NCBI GenBank assembly: GCA_002238505.1
Contig: MPMM01000020.1
Location: 1-62,567, forward strand
Source: SAR202 cluster bacterium bin22
Lineage (GTDB): Bacteria > Chloroflexota > Dehalococcoidia > Lucifugimonadales > UBA3495
Length of the DNA stretch: 62,567 nt
Direction of reading: 5' to 3'
Under the pieces are notes generated by a model that worked only from the letters and a program-made list of their open reading frames with translations, searched no databases and was not told where the DNA came from. Every line of letters begins with the position of its first letter. The first letter of the stretch is position 1. The position numbers and the translations under genes were made by a program. Positions 18,122-26,095 of the stretch are shown piece after piece.

Positions 18122-19915
18122 CTAGAAATCCGGCCGGAAAGCCCTGTTTGGGGAGATGTATTTCACTAATGGGGTCGGCGTAAGCAAGGCCGGTATCAAG
18201 ATTTGACCGAACCGCCCAATTAGGAAATCAAGGGCGGATGGGTTGACAGCTGTACCGGGATCGCCGCAGTTGCTGGAGCCGCCGCCGGTTCTGCTCGACA
18301 TACCGAGTTTCCCCGCCACCAGGGTCAGGTTGGCTACCGTGGCCGCCAGGTACAGCTGGAATTTCGTCTTGGTCCGTCCGAAATAGCGGGACTGGCGGAT
18401 GCCCAGGTGGACCAGTCGGGCCAACCGGTGTTCCACCACCACTCGACGAACTCGATACTCGTCGTACCCAGAGCTCTGTTGCAAGGCCCGGGCCTGCTGC
18501 AACAGGGCTTCTTGGGGATGGATCATCACCCATCGTCCCTTCCTGCCCTTGGGCGAGATGCACTGGGGCCGCAGTGCACAGGTCATACATTGGGACCCGT
18601 CGAACTGGAAGGCCCGCAAGCGGTGGACTCGACCCGCGGCATCCGTACGATTTCCCGCGGGCACGATGGCGTGGGTGACCTGCCCCGCCGGACAGGTGCA
18701 ACTGCCCGCCGCCAGGTCGATGACAAAGTCATCCTTGGGAAAGCGCTGCCGGTCGGGGCGGCCTGGCACCCGGGCTACCAGCTTACGCCCCGCATCGGCG
18801 AAGGCCTGGCGGGTCTCGCCGTAGCCATAGGCGGCATCGCCCATGGCCTCCTGCACCGGCAGACCGGCGCTGGCCTCGCTCTCCTCCACAAGTTCCAGGG
18901 CCCCCAGATTGTCCGGAGCGTTGCCCGGCAATACGTCTACCGCGGTGATCAGTTGGGTGTCGGTGTCCACGACGATGGCCGCCTTGTGTCCGTCGAAGCG
19001 TCTCCTGCTGCTCTTGTGCCCGTGGCGCATCTCCGGGTCATGCACCGACACCATCCGGTCCTTGCTCACCCCACCCTTGAGGCTCACGCCGTCGCCGTCG
19101 GCATAGTCGTCGCTCTTGCGCTCAATGTCCTGGAGCAGCAACTGCGCCAGCATCTCTGCGCCAGCAACTATCCGCTGGCGCTCTATGCTGTCCTCCGGCA
19201 ACTCCCCCCGGGCCTGCCGCGCCAGCTCCAGCAGCCGGTCCGCGTCGGCCACAATCCCAGCCAGCAGGGCCTGCCGCGCCCGTTTGTCCGACCAGTCGAT
19301 GGCCGCCTCGCCCTTGATGCTGGAGGCCAGGTACCGGTCATATCCCCGGGCCTGGGCCCATTCCTTGATGCCAGACTGCTCCACGTCTGCCAGCGCCCGC
19401 ATCAATTTGACCACCCCGTCGGCCAACAAATTATAGGTGTCCTTCACCGCGCCCCGGCCCAGGATATTGGTCGTGTCCAGCGCCACCCTCATGCTCCGCC
19501 TTTTCAGGTAGCCCGACTCCCGGGCCAGCCGCAAGCTGGACTCGAATACCTCCCGCACCTTGTCGTGCAGAATCAACTGGGCGCGGAACACCTGCAATGT
19601 GCTCTTGGCGAAGGGCCTGTCCTCTACCTCAATCCCCAGGGCCACCTTCCAACGGAGGTCGAAGTCAGCCCGGGCCTTGGCCTCGGCGTCGCTGACCTTG
19701 TCGTGTACTTGTAACAGCAGGGCCGTGGCCAGCAGGCTGGGCGGCACGCTGTCCCGCCCGTTGTCGGCACAGTAGAACTCGGCGAAGTCGGCGTCCCGGA
19801 ACAGTCGGCCCCGCAACGAGGCCAGCAGACCATAGAAGGTGTCCCGCCCCACGTGGTCCAGGTACAATCGGTCCGCCTCCCACAACCCCCTCTGGTCCGA
19901 CCGCTCTCCCAGCAT
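18122..19915 (-). CDS. IS1182-family transposase
   Basis: 597 residues on the minus strand, full length for the family. An N-terminal DUF772-like block (LLASLRGRLFRDADFAEFYC, then SLLATALLLQVHDKVSDAEA) is followed by the DDE core (VALDTTNILGRGAVKDTYNL; GHKSSRRRFDGHKAAIVVDT; MGDAAYGYGETRQ), a Cys cluster (SCTCPAGQ, then CMTCALRPQC) and the C-terminal VVVEHRLARLVHLGIRQSRY block that carries the catalytic Glu. The stop codon TAG is supplied by the target CTAG, so the gene reaches the extreme end of the element. Apparently intact and possibly active. Confidence 0.92.
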   Translation of the reverse strand: MLGERSDQRGLWEADRLYLDHVGRDTFYGLLASLRGRLFRDADFAEFYCADNGRDSVPPSLLATALLLQVHDKVSDAEAKARADFDLRWKVALGIEVEDRPFAKSTLQVFRAQLILHDKVREVFESSLRLARESGYLKRRSMRVALDTTNILGRGAVKDTYNLLADGVVKLMRALADVEQSGIKEWAQARGYDRYLASSIKGEAAIDWSDKRARQALLAGIVADADRLLELARQARGELPEDSIERQRIVAGAEMLAQLLLQDIERKSDDYADGDGVSLKGGVSKDRMVSVHDPEMRHGHKSSRRRFDGHKAAIVVDTDTQLITAVDVLPGNAPDNLGALELVEESEASAGLPVQEAMGDAAYGYGETRQAFADAGRKLVARVPGRPDRQRFPKDDFVIDLAAGSCTCPAGQVTHAIVPAGNRTDAAGRVHRLRAFQFDGSQCMTCALRPQCISPKGRKGRWVMIHPQEALLQQARALQQSSGYDEYRVRRVVVEHRLARLVHLGIRQSRYFGRTKTKFQLYLAATVANLTLVAGKLGMSSRTGGGSSNCGDPGTAVNPSALDFLIGRFGQILIPALLTPTPLVKYISPNRAFRPDF

Positions 19916-19989
19916 CGTCTCGCTCCGCTAACTCAGTTCGCCCGGAGTATAACCCACTGCCCAGTCAACCGGGGTTTTCGGCCAGATTT
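18126..19989. mobile_element. IS1182-family insertion sequence
   Basis: 1864 bp bounded by imperfect inverted repeats (AAATCCGGCCGGAAAGCCC on the left; its counterpart GGGTTTTCGGCCAGATTT on the right). CTAG lies on both sides (18122-18125 and 19990-19993), consistent with a 4-bp target duplication. It carries one transposase on the minus strand and interrupts the outer element 18008-20245. Confidence 0.85.
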
Positions 19990-20227
19990 CTAGGAGTGGA
20001 TGACAGCTTTGGTACTGTTACCTATACGAGGGAACGTATAAGTACAACCTCTACACACCCACTGCCTCTATGGTAGGTGTAAAGCTAAACACAATGCAAT
20101 CCTGAAGCCTTTTAGCAACTAATACACAGGAGGAACCCAAGATGTCATTGCATCCCCAGGCTTAACGGTTTGAATAATACCTATCACAAGAAAGTCTCCG
20201 CTTGCATAAAAAAGCCTGCCGAAATCA

Positions 20228-21301
20228 CTATTCTTGTGCAAAGCCGGCATAGTGGGCGAGGGCCTCATCCTTTTCGGAGCAGAGAATCAGTCCGACGGGC
20301 GGGTTCTCTCCCTCTTGGACCCAGTGGTCCCGTGCATAGTTCAGGTAGAAGTGCATCTGCCCGGCGTCGGCGTGGGTGAAAGCCCCGATCTTCAGGTCGA
20401 TGACCACGAGGCATCTCAGGCGGCGGTGAAAGAACAGCAGGTCCACCCGGTACCACTGGCTGCCGACGCGCAACCGCCTCTGCCTCCCGACGAAGCAGAA
20501 GTCGTCTCCCAACTCCAGGAGGAAGGTCTCCAGGTGCTGGATAAGCGCTTCTTCGAGGTCGCTCTCGGAATACTCGTCCTTCAGGTCGAGGAATTCGAGG
20601 ACGAAGGGGTCTTTGATCGCTTCCTCGGGACGAACGACGTCTTCGGGTTGTTGCCTTTGCCCGCTCCTCAGCATGGCGGCTTTGTTCCTCGAGAGCGCGG
20701 TGCGCTCATAGAACTGGGAGTTGATCTGCCGGTTGAGCTGGCGGACCGACCATCCTCCTCGCAGAGCCTCGGCTTCATAGAAATCGCGGGCGTGGGCATT
20801 CGTGACCGACAGCAGCCGGACGTAGGCGGACCAGGGCAGCGGAAAGGCCATTGGAAGGTCTGCCAGGGGCGCATCGATGGAAGCGGCGTCGAATTCGCCA
20901 GACGGCGTCTGGCGAATGGGCAGCTGAGGGGGGCGATCCAATTTGCCAGACAGTGTCTGGCAAATCTTGTCGGGAGAGTAGGAGAGGTAGAACAGGCGCA
21001 TGTGCTGGATGTTCTGGCGAGAAAAGCCGCGTCCAAATCTCTTGGTCAGGTCCGCCGCCAACCGCTCCATTAACGCAGCGCCGTACTCGGCCCGTTCCTC
21101 CCCCGATTGCTCGAACTCAACAATGCAATGGCCTACCAGCCAGGACGCGGCGGTCATGGCCGCGTTCACCGAGCGGACTGCCGATTCCCTGGCGGAGTCG
21201 ATGATCCTCGACACGTCTCCGAAAACGGCTTGATAAGGAACCTCATGCTTGGCTGCTTGGACTGTCTCCTCTGCGCCCGGTTCCCCGGGTTTTTCCGGCA
21301 T
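20228..21301 (-). CDS. DUF1016 (YhcG-like) nuclease, 3' end displaced by insertion
   Basis: 357 residues remain in frame. N-terminal DUF1016 helical domain (YQAVFGDVSRIIDSARES; AASWLVGHCIVEFEQ; KRFGRGFSRQNIQHMRLFYL), then the PD-(D/E)XK domain (QRRLRVGSQWYRVDLLFFHR, then LVVIDLKIGAF, with D, D and K in place). DUF1016 proteins are predicted DNA nucleases often found with restriction and defence genes. The start at 21301 is chosen for the GAGGAGGG just upstream; an ATG at 21337 is less likely. The native reading stops at AHYA (20246); the final GFAQE comes from the inserted element. About 40 native C-terminal residues are displaced to 17873-18007, but the catalytic domain is nearly complete, so residual activity is possible. 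Confidence 0.88.
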   Translation of the reverse strand: MPEKPGEPGAEETVQAAKHEVPYQAVFGDVSRIIDSARESAVRSVNAAMTAASWLVGHCIVEFEQSGEERAEYGAALMERLAADLTKRFGRGFSRQNIQHMRLFYLSYSPDKICQTLSGKLDRPPQLPIRQTPSGEFDAASIDAPLADLPMAFPLPWSAYVRLLSVTNAHARDFYEAEALRGGWSVRQLNRQINSQFYERTALSRNKAAMLRSGQRQQPEDVVRPEEAIKDPFVLEFLDLKDEYSESDLEEALIQHLETFLLELGDDFCFVGRQRRLRVGSQWYRVDLLFFHRRLRCLVVIDLKIGAFTHADAGQMHFYLNYARDHWVQEGENPPVGLILCSEKDEALAHYAGFAQE

Positions 21302-21519
21302 AACGCCCTCCTCTTGATAAGTAAAAAATACGCCCATCGCAGCACCGTGGTCAATGCGAGCCTCTCGGAGGCTGCCAGACTTCGACGCCTATTACGGCGG
21401 CTTCCGTTCGGGGGGCAAGCGGCGCTCGTATCACGCCTCCCCCTCGGTGGGGTCATCAGCGGGCTGGGCGTCAGCGGACGAATCCCACTCCGTCTCGTCC
21501 TGCCCAAACGATCCACGGA

Positions 21520-22072
21520 ACTGGCCTCTGCCGGTCTCACGGTCCAGGACCAGTGCCGGATACAGGAGACTCTGGAGAGTTCCACATCGGCCAACACCCG
21601 CCGTGCCTACAACCAGGCCTGGCGGCGCTGGCAGGGGAGGGCAAGTCGGTGGCCACCTTCCGGCTCACCAATTCCGCCTTGGCGGCGGTCCACCGGTAGA
21701 CCGGTTACCAGGACCCCACCGATAACGAAGCGGTGAGAAAGGTCATGGCCGGCATTGCCCGGGTCAACGGACGTCCCCAGCGCCAGGATAAGCCGTTAAC
21801 CGAGACAGCGCTCGCAGAGGCCAAGGCTACCGCGCCATGCAACCCGGAGACACCAGGGCAGGGCCGTCAGGGCGACAACGCCTGGGCAGCCCGATGTCGG
21901 GGACAGATGGACGTCGCCCTGTCTCCGTACTCAGGGGCGGCTTGATCCGCCTGTCGGAAGCCACGGAGCTCCGCTGGGGCGACGTGGAGCTGCAGGAGGA
22001 CGGCAAGGGCAAACGACGGACCGGGGCGCGGTGGTCGTGTATTAACGAAAGCGCAAGGATCAGGGATTCGTA
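21520..22072 (+). pseudogene. Tyrosine recombinase relic 1
   Basis: Fragments in shifting frames: SSTSANTRRAYNQAWRRWQ (core-binding domain), LTNSALAAVHR, then NEAVRKVMAGIARVNGRPQR and KPLTETALAEAKA, then LIRLSEATELRWGDVELQED, which holds the catalytic box I region. At least two frameshifts and an in-frame stop break it, and the C-terminal half with HxxR and the active-site Tyr is missing. It belongs to the same family as the relics at 23060, 52170 and 58510. Confidence 0.75.
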
Positions 22073-22116
22073 GCAACAATGGAATTACCCAGAGGAAGAT
22101 TTTCCGAAATGATTCT

Positions 22117-22725
22117 TTAAACCAGTCCTCCTGGGGATACGGCTGACGAGGCCAGCGCCTTCTTCGCCGTGGCAGGCGAGCAGCCCAGCACCCGGGCAAT
22201 CTGCCTCAACCCCGCTCCGTCCTCCGCCATACGCCGACACTGCTCCAGTTTTTCACCGCCCAGAGCCGGTGGCCGGCCCACCCGTTTCCCCTCCGCCCGG
22301 GCCCGCTCCAGCCCCAACTTGATCCGCTCGCTGGCCGAGTCCACCTGGTAGGCTCCCTGGGCCAGCATGGACCGCCGGAAAAACTTGGCCGCGGCGCTCC
22401 CCTCTCTCGTGTCTATGTTCTCCCTGATGGCTACGATGCCGATGTCCTGGCGGGTCAGGTCCGCCTGGATCCTCACCCCCTCCTGGAAGTTCCGGCTGAA
22501 CCGGTCCAGGAAGGCCACCACTACCGTGTCTCCAGGCTGCACAACCGCCATCAATGCCTGCCAGCCAGGGCGCTGCAGGGAGCGGCCGCTGGCCACGTCG
22601 GTGAAGACTAGGTGGTCGCGGATGCCGTTCTCGGCCAGGATGCGCAGCTGGGTGTCCAGGTTCTTCGAGTCGTCGTCTGCCTTGCTGACCCGGGCGTAAC
22701 CGTAGATCACAGGGAGTGTGCTCAT
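22117..22725 (-). CDS. Serine recombinase (resolvase/invertase family)
   Basis: 202 residues. YGYARVSKADDD carries the catalytic Ser (about residue 14), followed by IRDHLVFTDVASGRSLQRPG and VVVAFLDRFSRN (the conserved Arg pair and LDRxxR helix), the E-helix region, and a C-terminal HTH (KLEQCRRMAEDGAGLRQIARVLGC). Length and order match Tn3-type resolvases and Hin-like invertases. The start at 22725 is favoured over 22740 because TTGGAGACC is correctly spaced before it. Upstream DNA (22735-22885) carries clustered inverted and direct repeats that could be its recombination site. No transposase partner is nearby except Tn3 relics more than 6 kb away. Confidence 0.9.
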   Translation of the reverse strand: MSTLPVIYGYARVSKADDDSKNLDTQLRILAENGIRDHLVFTDVASGRSLQRPGWQALMAVVQPGDTVVVAFLDRFSRNFQEGVRIQADLTRQDIGIVAIRENIDTREGSAAAKFFRRSMLAQGAYQVDSASERIKLGLERARAEGKRVGRPPALGGEKLEQCRRMAEDGAGLRQIARVLGCSPATAKKALASSAVSPGGLV

Positions 22726-22734
22726 GAAGGTCTC

Positions 22735-22885
22735 CAACATTGTTGAAGTGGAAGAATGACACCTGCGCGGGTGTTCAGAAAACGGGCGTTTTTGAACACC
22801 CTCTTCTTGACCTACCCGTCAGCTTTGCGCAGGTGTTCAATAAACCTGTTCAACAATAACTAGCGTTCAACAATACCGTCAAGGG
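22735..22885. promoter_or_regulatory. Repeat cluster, candidate res site of the serine recombinase
   Basis: Contains the palindrome CAACATTGTTG (22735-22745), the inverted pair GGGTGTTCA (22769-22777) and TGAACACCC (22793-22801), and the direct repeat GTTCAACAATA starting near 22848 and again near 22865. TGTTCA occurs repeatedly in both orientations. The position directly upstream of the recombinase gene fits a resolvase binding region or an autoregulatory operator. Confidence 0.5.
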
Positions 22886-23059
22886 TTTGTTGGACAGGCC
22901 CGAATGCTTAAGGAACTCTGTCACGGAATGCCATGAAACGTGAAAGGACTTGCTAATTCACAGGCCAGAGGTCATAGAAAGGGAAAATCCCCGACCTGTG
23001 CCAGGATGCCCTGCCGCCCAGAGGTCAGCATGGCAGGCTTTTTCCGGCACCGTGCAGAA

Positions 23060-23160
23060 GTGTCGTCGTTGTCGGTGCTGGTGCTGAAAGACGGCCTGTT
23101 GCGCCATTCCGAAGCCACCTGATTGGTTAAGGGCGACATCGAATTCAGAGACGACGGGAC
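23060..23160 (+). pseudogene. Tyrosine recombinase relic 2 (box I only)
   Basis: Reads LSVLVLKDGLLRHSEAT, stop, then KGDIEFRDDG, equivalent to the SVLRDGLLRRSEA...WGDVELRDNG segment of the relic at 58510. It is a short decayed piece directly left of the CRISPR-Cas locus. Confidence 0.6.
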
Positions 23161-23294
23161 ACAGCCTTGATTAGGCACATCGTCCAACTTAGCCCCCCGT
23201 GGCCGAGGAAACAATCCACCACATCCCTAACAGGCTGGAGAACCAGCTAAAATATAACCACCCTGATGGATCAGGAAAGCACGGGAGAGATTGA

Positions 23295-25925
23295 ATGACG
23301 ATGTTATCCACAAATGTAAACGATCAGATTCGCCGCGAGTACTGGGCAAAATACTGCCAAGCCACTGGCGAAATACATCGACTTGAGCATCACCTAGCCG
23401 ACGTCGGCGCCGTCATGGAGACGTTGCTTGAGATCCCAAGCATCAAGCAGGCTGCAGCGACGGCTGGATATCTGGCCGAACTCGATCCCGTAATCGCGGC
23501 CCGCATGTGCGTTTTCGCTGCCCTACATGACATCGGAAAAACGAACTTGCGCTTTCAAGCCAAGGCAAATCCGTCGCGGGGTGACGGACCCACCGCCAGC
23601 CATACTAAGGACATCATGCAGCTGCTTAATGGGCAGGACATTGACAACCAAGAACGCCTCATGGAAGCCGTACCTTGGCTAACTGACGCCATGGCACATT
23701 GGGACCGGAACGAAGGAGGAACCGTGTGTGGCCTGATTATCGCCATGTTGTCCCACCACGGCCAGCCCGAGCAACTCCATAACGGGCATCAGCCTCGTTC
23801 CAGCCATTGGGTAGATCAGCTTGCCGATTTCAGACAGCAACCATTCGACAAGATCCATGAGATAGCCTCACAAGTCAAACAATGGTTCCCCAAGGCTTTC
23901 AGCCAATCGGGGAATAGATTGCCAGCAAACCCTGAGTTCCAGCACTATTTCCTGGGCCTGTTGATGCTGGCCGACTGGGTCGGGTCGGACATCCGATGGT
24001 TCCCATTCCAAACGGAACCCGACCCGGGGTACATCGAAACGGCCCGGCGGCGCGCCAGGAAAGCGGTGGCAGACATTGGGATGGACACCCGGGGACAGCC
24101 GGTTCCTGATTTTCCTGCTACCCTGGCAATGATCTCGGGCAAACCCCATGCTCAACCCAACGCCACGCAATCAGCGATTATCGAGGTGGACCCAAGGGCA
24201 CAGCTCGTCGTTCTCGAATCGGAGACCGGATCTGGTAAGACGGAAGCGGCCCTGCTGCATTTCCAGCGATTGAAAAGAGAAGGCTGGGTGGACGGACTAT
24301 ACTTCGCGCTGCCGACCCGGGCGGCCGCAACCCAGATTCACCTCCGGGTCGTCAACGCAATCCGTCAGATCATGCCCGACGCAGGAATTGAGCCAGTGCT
24401 GGCAGTGCCTGGATATATCAGGGCCGGTGAACATGAGGGCACAACCCTGGAACGCTACCGTGTTCACTGGGAGGATGGTGCCGACGACGGCAACCGTTGG
24501 TCGGCCGAGGGCTCAAAGCGTTTCCTGACCGCCCAGGTCGCGGTGGGAACCATTGACCAGGCCATGCTGTCAGTGTTGCAGACCAAGCACGCTCACATGC
24601 GCGCCGCCAGCCTGGCCCGCAATCTCCTGGTTATTGACGAGGTGCACGCCTCCGACACCTACATGAGAGGCATCACCCAGGCGCTGGTCCAGAGACATAG
24701 GCTTTTGGGCGGACACACCCTGATGATGTCGGCCACCCTAGGGGCAGTGGCGCGTTCCACCTATCTGGGACATAACATTCCTGACTTCGAAACCTCAAAG
24801 GCTACGCCGTATCCATGCATCACGACCGGCGCCGGCACCCTCCATGTTGAACATGGGGGGCGCCAAAAGCACGTCAACGTACAGACCATGCCCGTGGGGG
24901 AAAAGCCTAGAGACGTGGCAAAAGCTGCCCATGCTGCCCAGCAGGCAGGAGCAAGGGTTCTGGTAATCCGTAACACCGTCAGATTGGCCATTGAGACCGT
25001 CGCAGCACTGGAAGAACAGGCAACTACTCCTTCCGACGCAGTGCTGACTGTTAACGGGAAACCAGTCCCCCATCACAGCCGTTTCGCGCCCGAGGACCGG
25101 AAACTTATGGACCTAGCCGCTGAGGAGGCTCTGGCTGCAGGCAAAGCCCGGCGCGGCATCATCGTAGTGGGCACACAGACCCTGGAGCAATCCCTGGACA
25201 TAGACGCCGATTACCTGATCACCGATCTCTGCCCCATGGACGTGCTGCTGCAACGCATTGGGCGTCTTCATCGCAGACAGGGAATGCACAGACCAGAAGG
25301 ATTCCAGGAGGCTATGTGCATGGTGCTATTGCCCGAGGAAGAGATCGTCGAAATAATTAGCAAAGGCTCCACCACTGGGCTGGGACCTAGAGGGCGGGTC
25401 TACCAAGACTTAAGAGTGATTGAAGCCACCAAGAGGCAAATCACCAGTGGCCAAGTATGGGCAATACCATTAATGAACCGGGAACTCGTCGAAAAATCAA
25501 CCCACCCAGAGAGGCTGAACTCCATAGTGCGCGAATCACCTCAAACCTGGACGGTACATCATAACCAGATGGAGGGCTCGGCCTACGCGGATGCCATAAC
25601 CGCTGACAACATTCTGGTGGACTGGCAGGCGCCGTTCTATGACCCCGCCACCGGCTCAAACGACGAGGTCATATTCAAGGCGAACAACGTGATGACCAGG
25701 CTGGCAGAGCCCAGCATTGACATCGACTTCCCACCCGGAACCATCGGGCCTTTCGGAAACGAAATCAGCAAGATCAGCATTCCCTACTGGATGATAGGCG
25801 AAGGCGCTGCTGACGTACAGGACGCAGTCGCGGAGCTGATAGATTCTGGGCCAGAGAGCTTCTCGTTCCAAGTTCCCACAGGGCAGCGATTCCATTACGC
25901 GCGGCAGGGGCTTCAGCGATATTGA
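23295..25925 (+). CDS. cas3: Cas3 HD nuclease-helicase (type I-E)
   Basis: 876 residues. Degrades target DNA once Cascade has formed an R-loop. N-terminal HD nuclease with HHLADV at about residue 32 and LHDIGKT at about 77, plus downstream HHG (about 154). The superfamily 2 helicase follows: Walker A ETGSGKTEAAL (about 308), DEVHASD (about 447), SATLG (about 479), VGTQTLEQSLDID and QRIGRLHRR (about 653). All key residues look intact. Ribosome site GGGAGAG is six bases before the ATG. A possible -10 (TATAAC, 23253-23258) lies upstream. Its last codons overlap the promoter of the downstream cas8e unit. Confidence 0.95.
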   Translation: MTMLSTNVNDQIRREYWAKYCQATGEIHRLEHHLADVGAVMETLLEIPSIKQAAATAGYLAELDPVIAARMCVFAALHDIGKTNLRFQAKANPSRGDGPTASHTKDIMQLLNGQDIDNQERLMEAVPWLTDAMAHWDRNEGGTVCGLIIAMLSHHGQPEQLHNGHQPRSSHWVDQLADFRQQPFDKIHEIASQVKQWFPKAFSQSGNRLPANPEFQHYFLGLLMLADWVGSDIRWFPFQTEPDPGYIETARRRARKAVADIGMDTRGQPVPDFPATLAMISGKPHAQPNATQSAIIEVDPRAQLVVLESETGSGKTEAALLHFQRLKREGWVDGLYFALPTRAAATQIHLRVVNAIRQIMPDAGIEPVLAVPGYIRAGEHEGTTLERYRVHWEDGADDGNRWSAEGSKRFLTAQVAVGTIDQAMLSVLQTKHAHMRAASLARNLLVIDEVHASDTYMRGITQALVQRHRLLGGHTLMMSATLGAVARSTYLGHNIPDFETSKATPYPCITTGAGTLHVEHGGRQKHVNVQTMPVGEKPRDVAKAAHAAQQAGARVLVIRNTVRLAIETVAALEEQATTPSDAVLTVNGKPVPHHSRFAPEDRKLMDLAAEEALAAGKARRGIIVVGTQTLEQSLDIDADYLITDLCPMDVLLQRIGRLHRRQGMHRPEGFQEAMCMVLLPEEEIVEIISKGSTTGLGPRGRVYQDLRVIEATKRQITSGQVWAIPLMNRELVEKSTHPERLNSIVRESPQTWTVHHNQMEGSAYADAITADNILVDWQAPFYDPATGSNDEVIFKANNVMTRLAEPSIDIDFPPGTIGPFGNEISKISIPYWMIGEGAADVQDAVAELIDSGPESFSFQVPTGQRFHYARQGLQRY

Positions 25926-25951
25926 CAGTGATAGAAATAACAGTTTATGAT
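25922..25951 (+). promoter_or_regulatory. Promoter of the cas8e-cas2 unit
   Basis: A perfect -35 TTGACA (25922-25927, overlapping the cas3 stop), 18-base spacer, and -10 TATGAT (25946-25951, one mismatch to consensus), giving a start near 25958. The region from -10 to the start site is the apparent target of the pseudo-crRNA encoded just downstream. Confidence 0.7.
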
Positions 25952-25963
25952 GTCTCCAGAGTT
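25944..25963 (-). promoter_or_regulatory. Predicted pseudo-crRNA target in the cas8e promoter
   Basis: Read on the minus strand from 25960 down, TCTGGAGACATCATAAA matches the pseudo-spacer TCTGGAGTCATGATAAA at 15 of 17 positions. The first seven are perfect, and mismatches fall at positions 8 and 12. Position 12 is one of the every-sixth bases left unpaired by type I-E Cascade. The adjacent bases (25963-25961) read AAC. An AA at the two outer PAM positions fits type I-E systems, in which the third base is taken up as the variable base after the repeat. Confidence 0.65.
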
Positions 25964-26000
25964 GATATAAAGGCGTTGCCGCCAGTGACGTCTTTAGCTC

Positions 26001-26076
26001 AACTCCCCCGCGAAAGTGGGGATGACCCGTCTGGAGTCATGATAAAGAGCTTGCCCCGTAGTTGCGGGGATCTGTA
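26001..26076 (+). ncRNA. Degenerate mini-CRISPR, crRNA-like regulatory RNA (CreR/CreA type)
   Basis: Two repeat-like units lie in the 5' leader of cas8e. Unit 1 (26001-26028) keeps the CCCC/GGGG stem and ends GGGGATGACCC, against GGGGATGTCCC in the main array. Unit 2 (26049-26076) contains TTGCCCCGTAG and TGCGGGGAT exactly as in the array and diverges only in its last bases. Between them is a pseudo-spacer of only 20 bases starting GTCTGGAG. Unit 1 would give a near-normal 5' handle and unit 2 a Cas6e hairpin. The pseudo-spacer matches the upstream promoter (see that entry). The architecture equals that of known Cas-regulating crRNA-like RNAs. Unit 2 ends 19 bases before the cas8e ATG, so Cas6e cleavage would also cut the mRNA leader. 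Confidence 0.75.
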
Positions 26077-26095
26077 CCTTCAAAGGGAAAACAAT

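Larger units (their letters stand above)
18008..20245. mobile_element. Composite insertion in DUF1016 with 9-bp target duplication
   Basis: Terminal inverted repeats GGCTTTGCACAA (18008-18019) and TTGTGCAAAGCC (20234-20245). The 9-mer GGCATAGTG directly flanks both sides (17999-18007 and 20246-20254). About 370 bases belong to this outer element; the rest is the IS1182-family copy inserted into it. The outer element holds a hairpin (18053-18063 with 18082-18092) and, on the plus strand, AGGAGGAA before ATGTCATTGCATCCCCAGG and a stop (20141-20164). That short ORF recalls the MSLHPQ start of some IS1182-like transposases, so it may be an internally deleted, non-autonomous derivative. This family guess is weak because the 9-bp duplication does not suggest it. 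Confidence 0.8.

Noticed and set aside
18407-19714. A 435-residue plus-strand ORF opposite the IS1182 transposase
   Set aside because: It is a GC-rich antisense shadow of a full-length conserved transposase.
25958-25970. A mini-ORF (TTG ATA TAA) at the start of the mini-CRISPR transcript as a CreT-like toxin
   Set aside because: There is no ribosome site and it would be essentially leaderless; nothing beyond a rare Ile codon supports a toxin, so only the regulatory guide is proposed.
25922-26095. A 58-codon N-terminal extension of Cas8e
   Set aside because: It would encode promoter and mini-CRISPR DNA; the ATG at 26096 has its own ribosome site and fits the family length.
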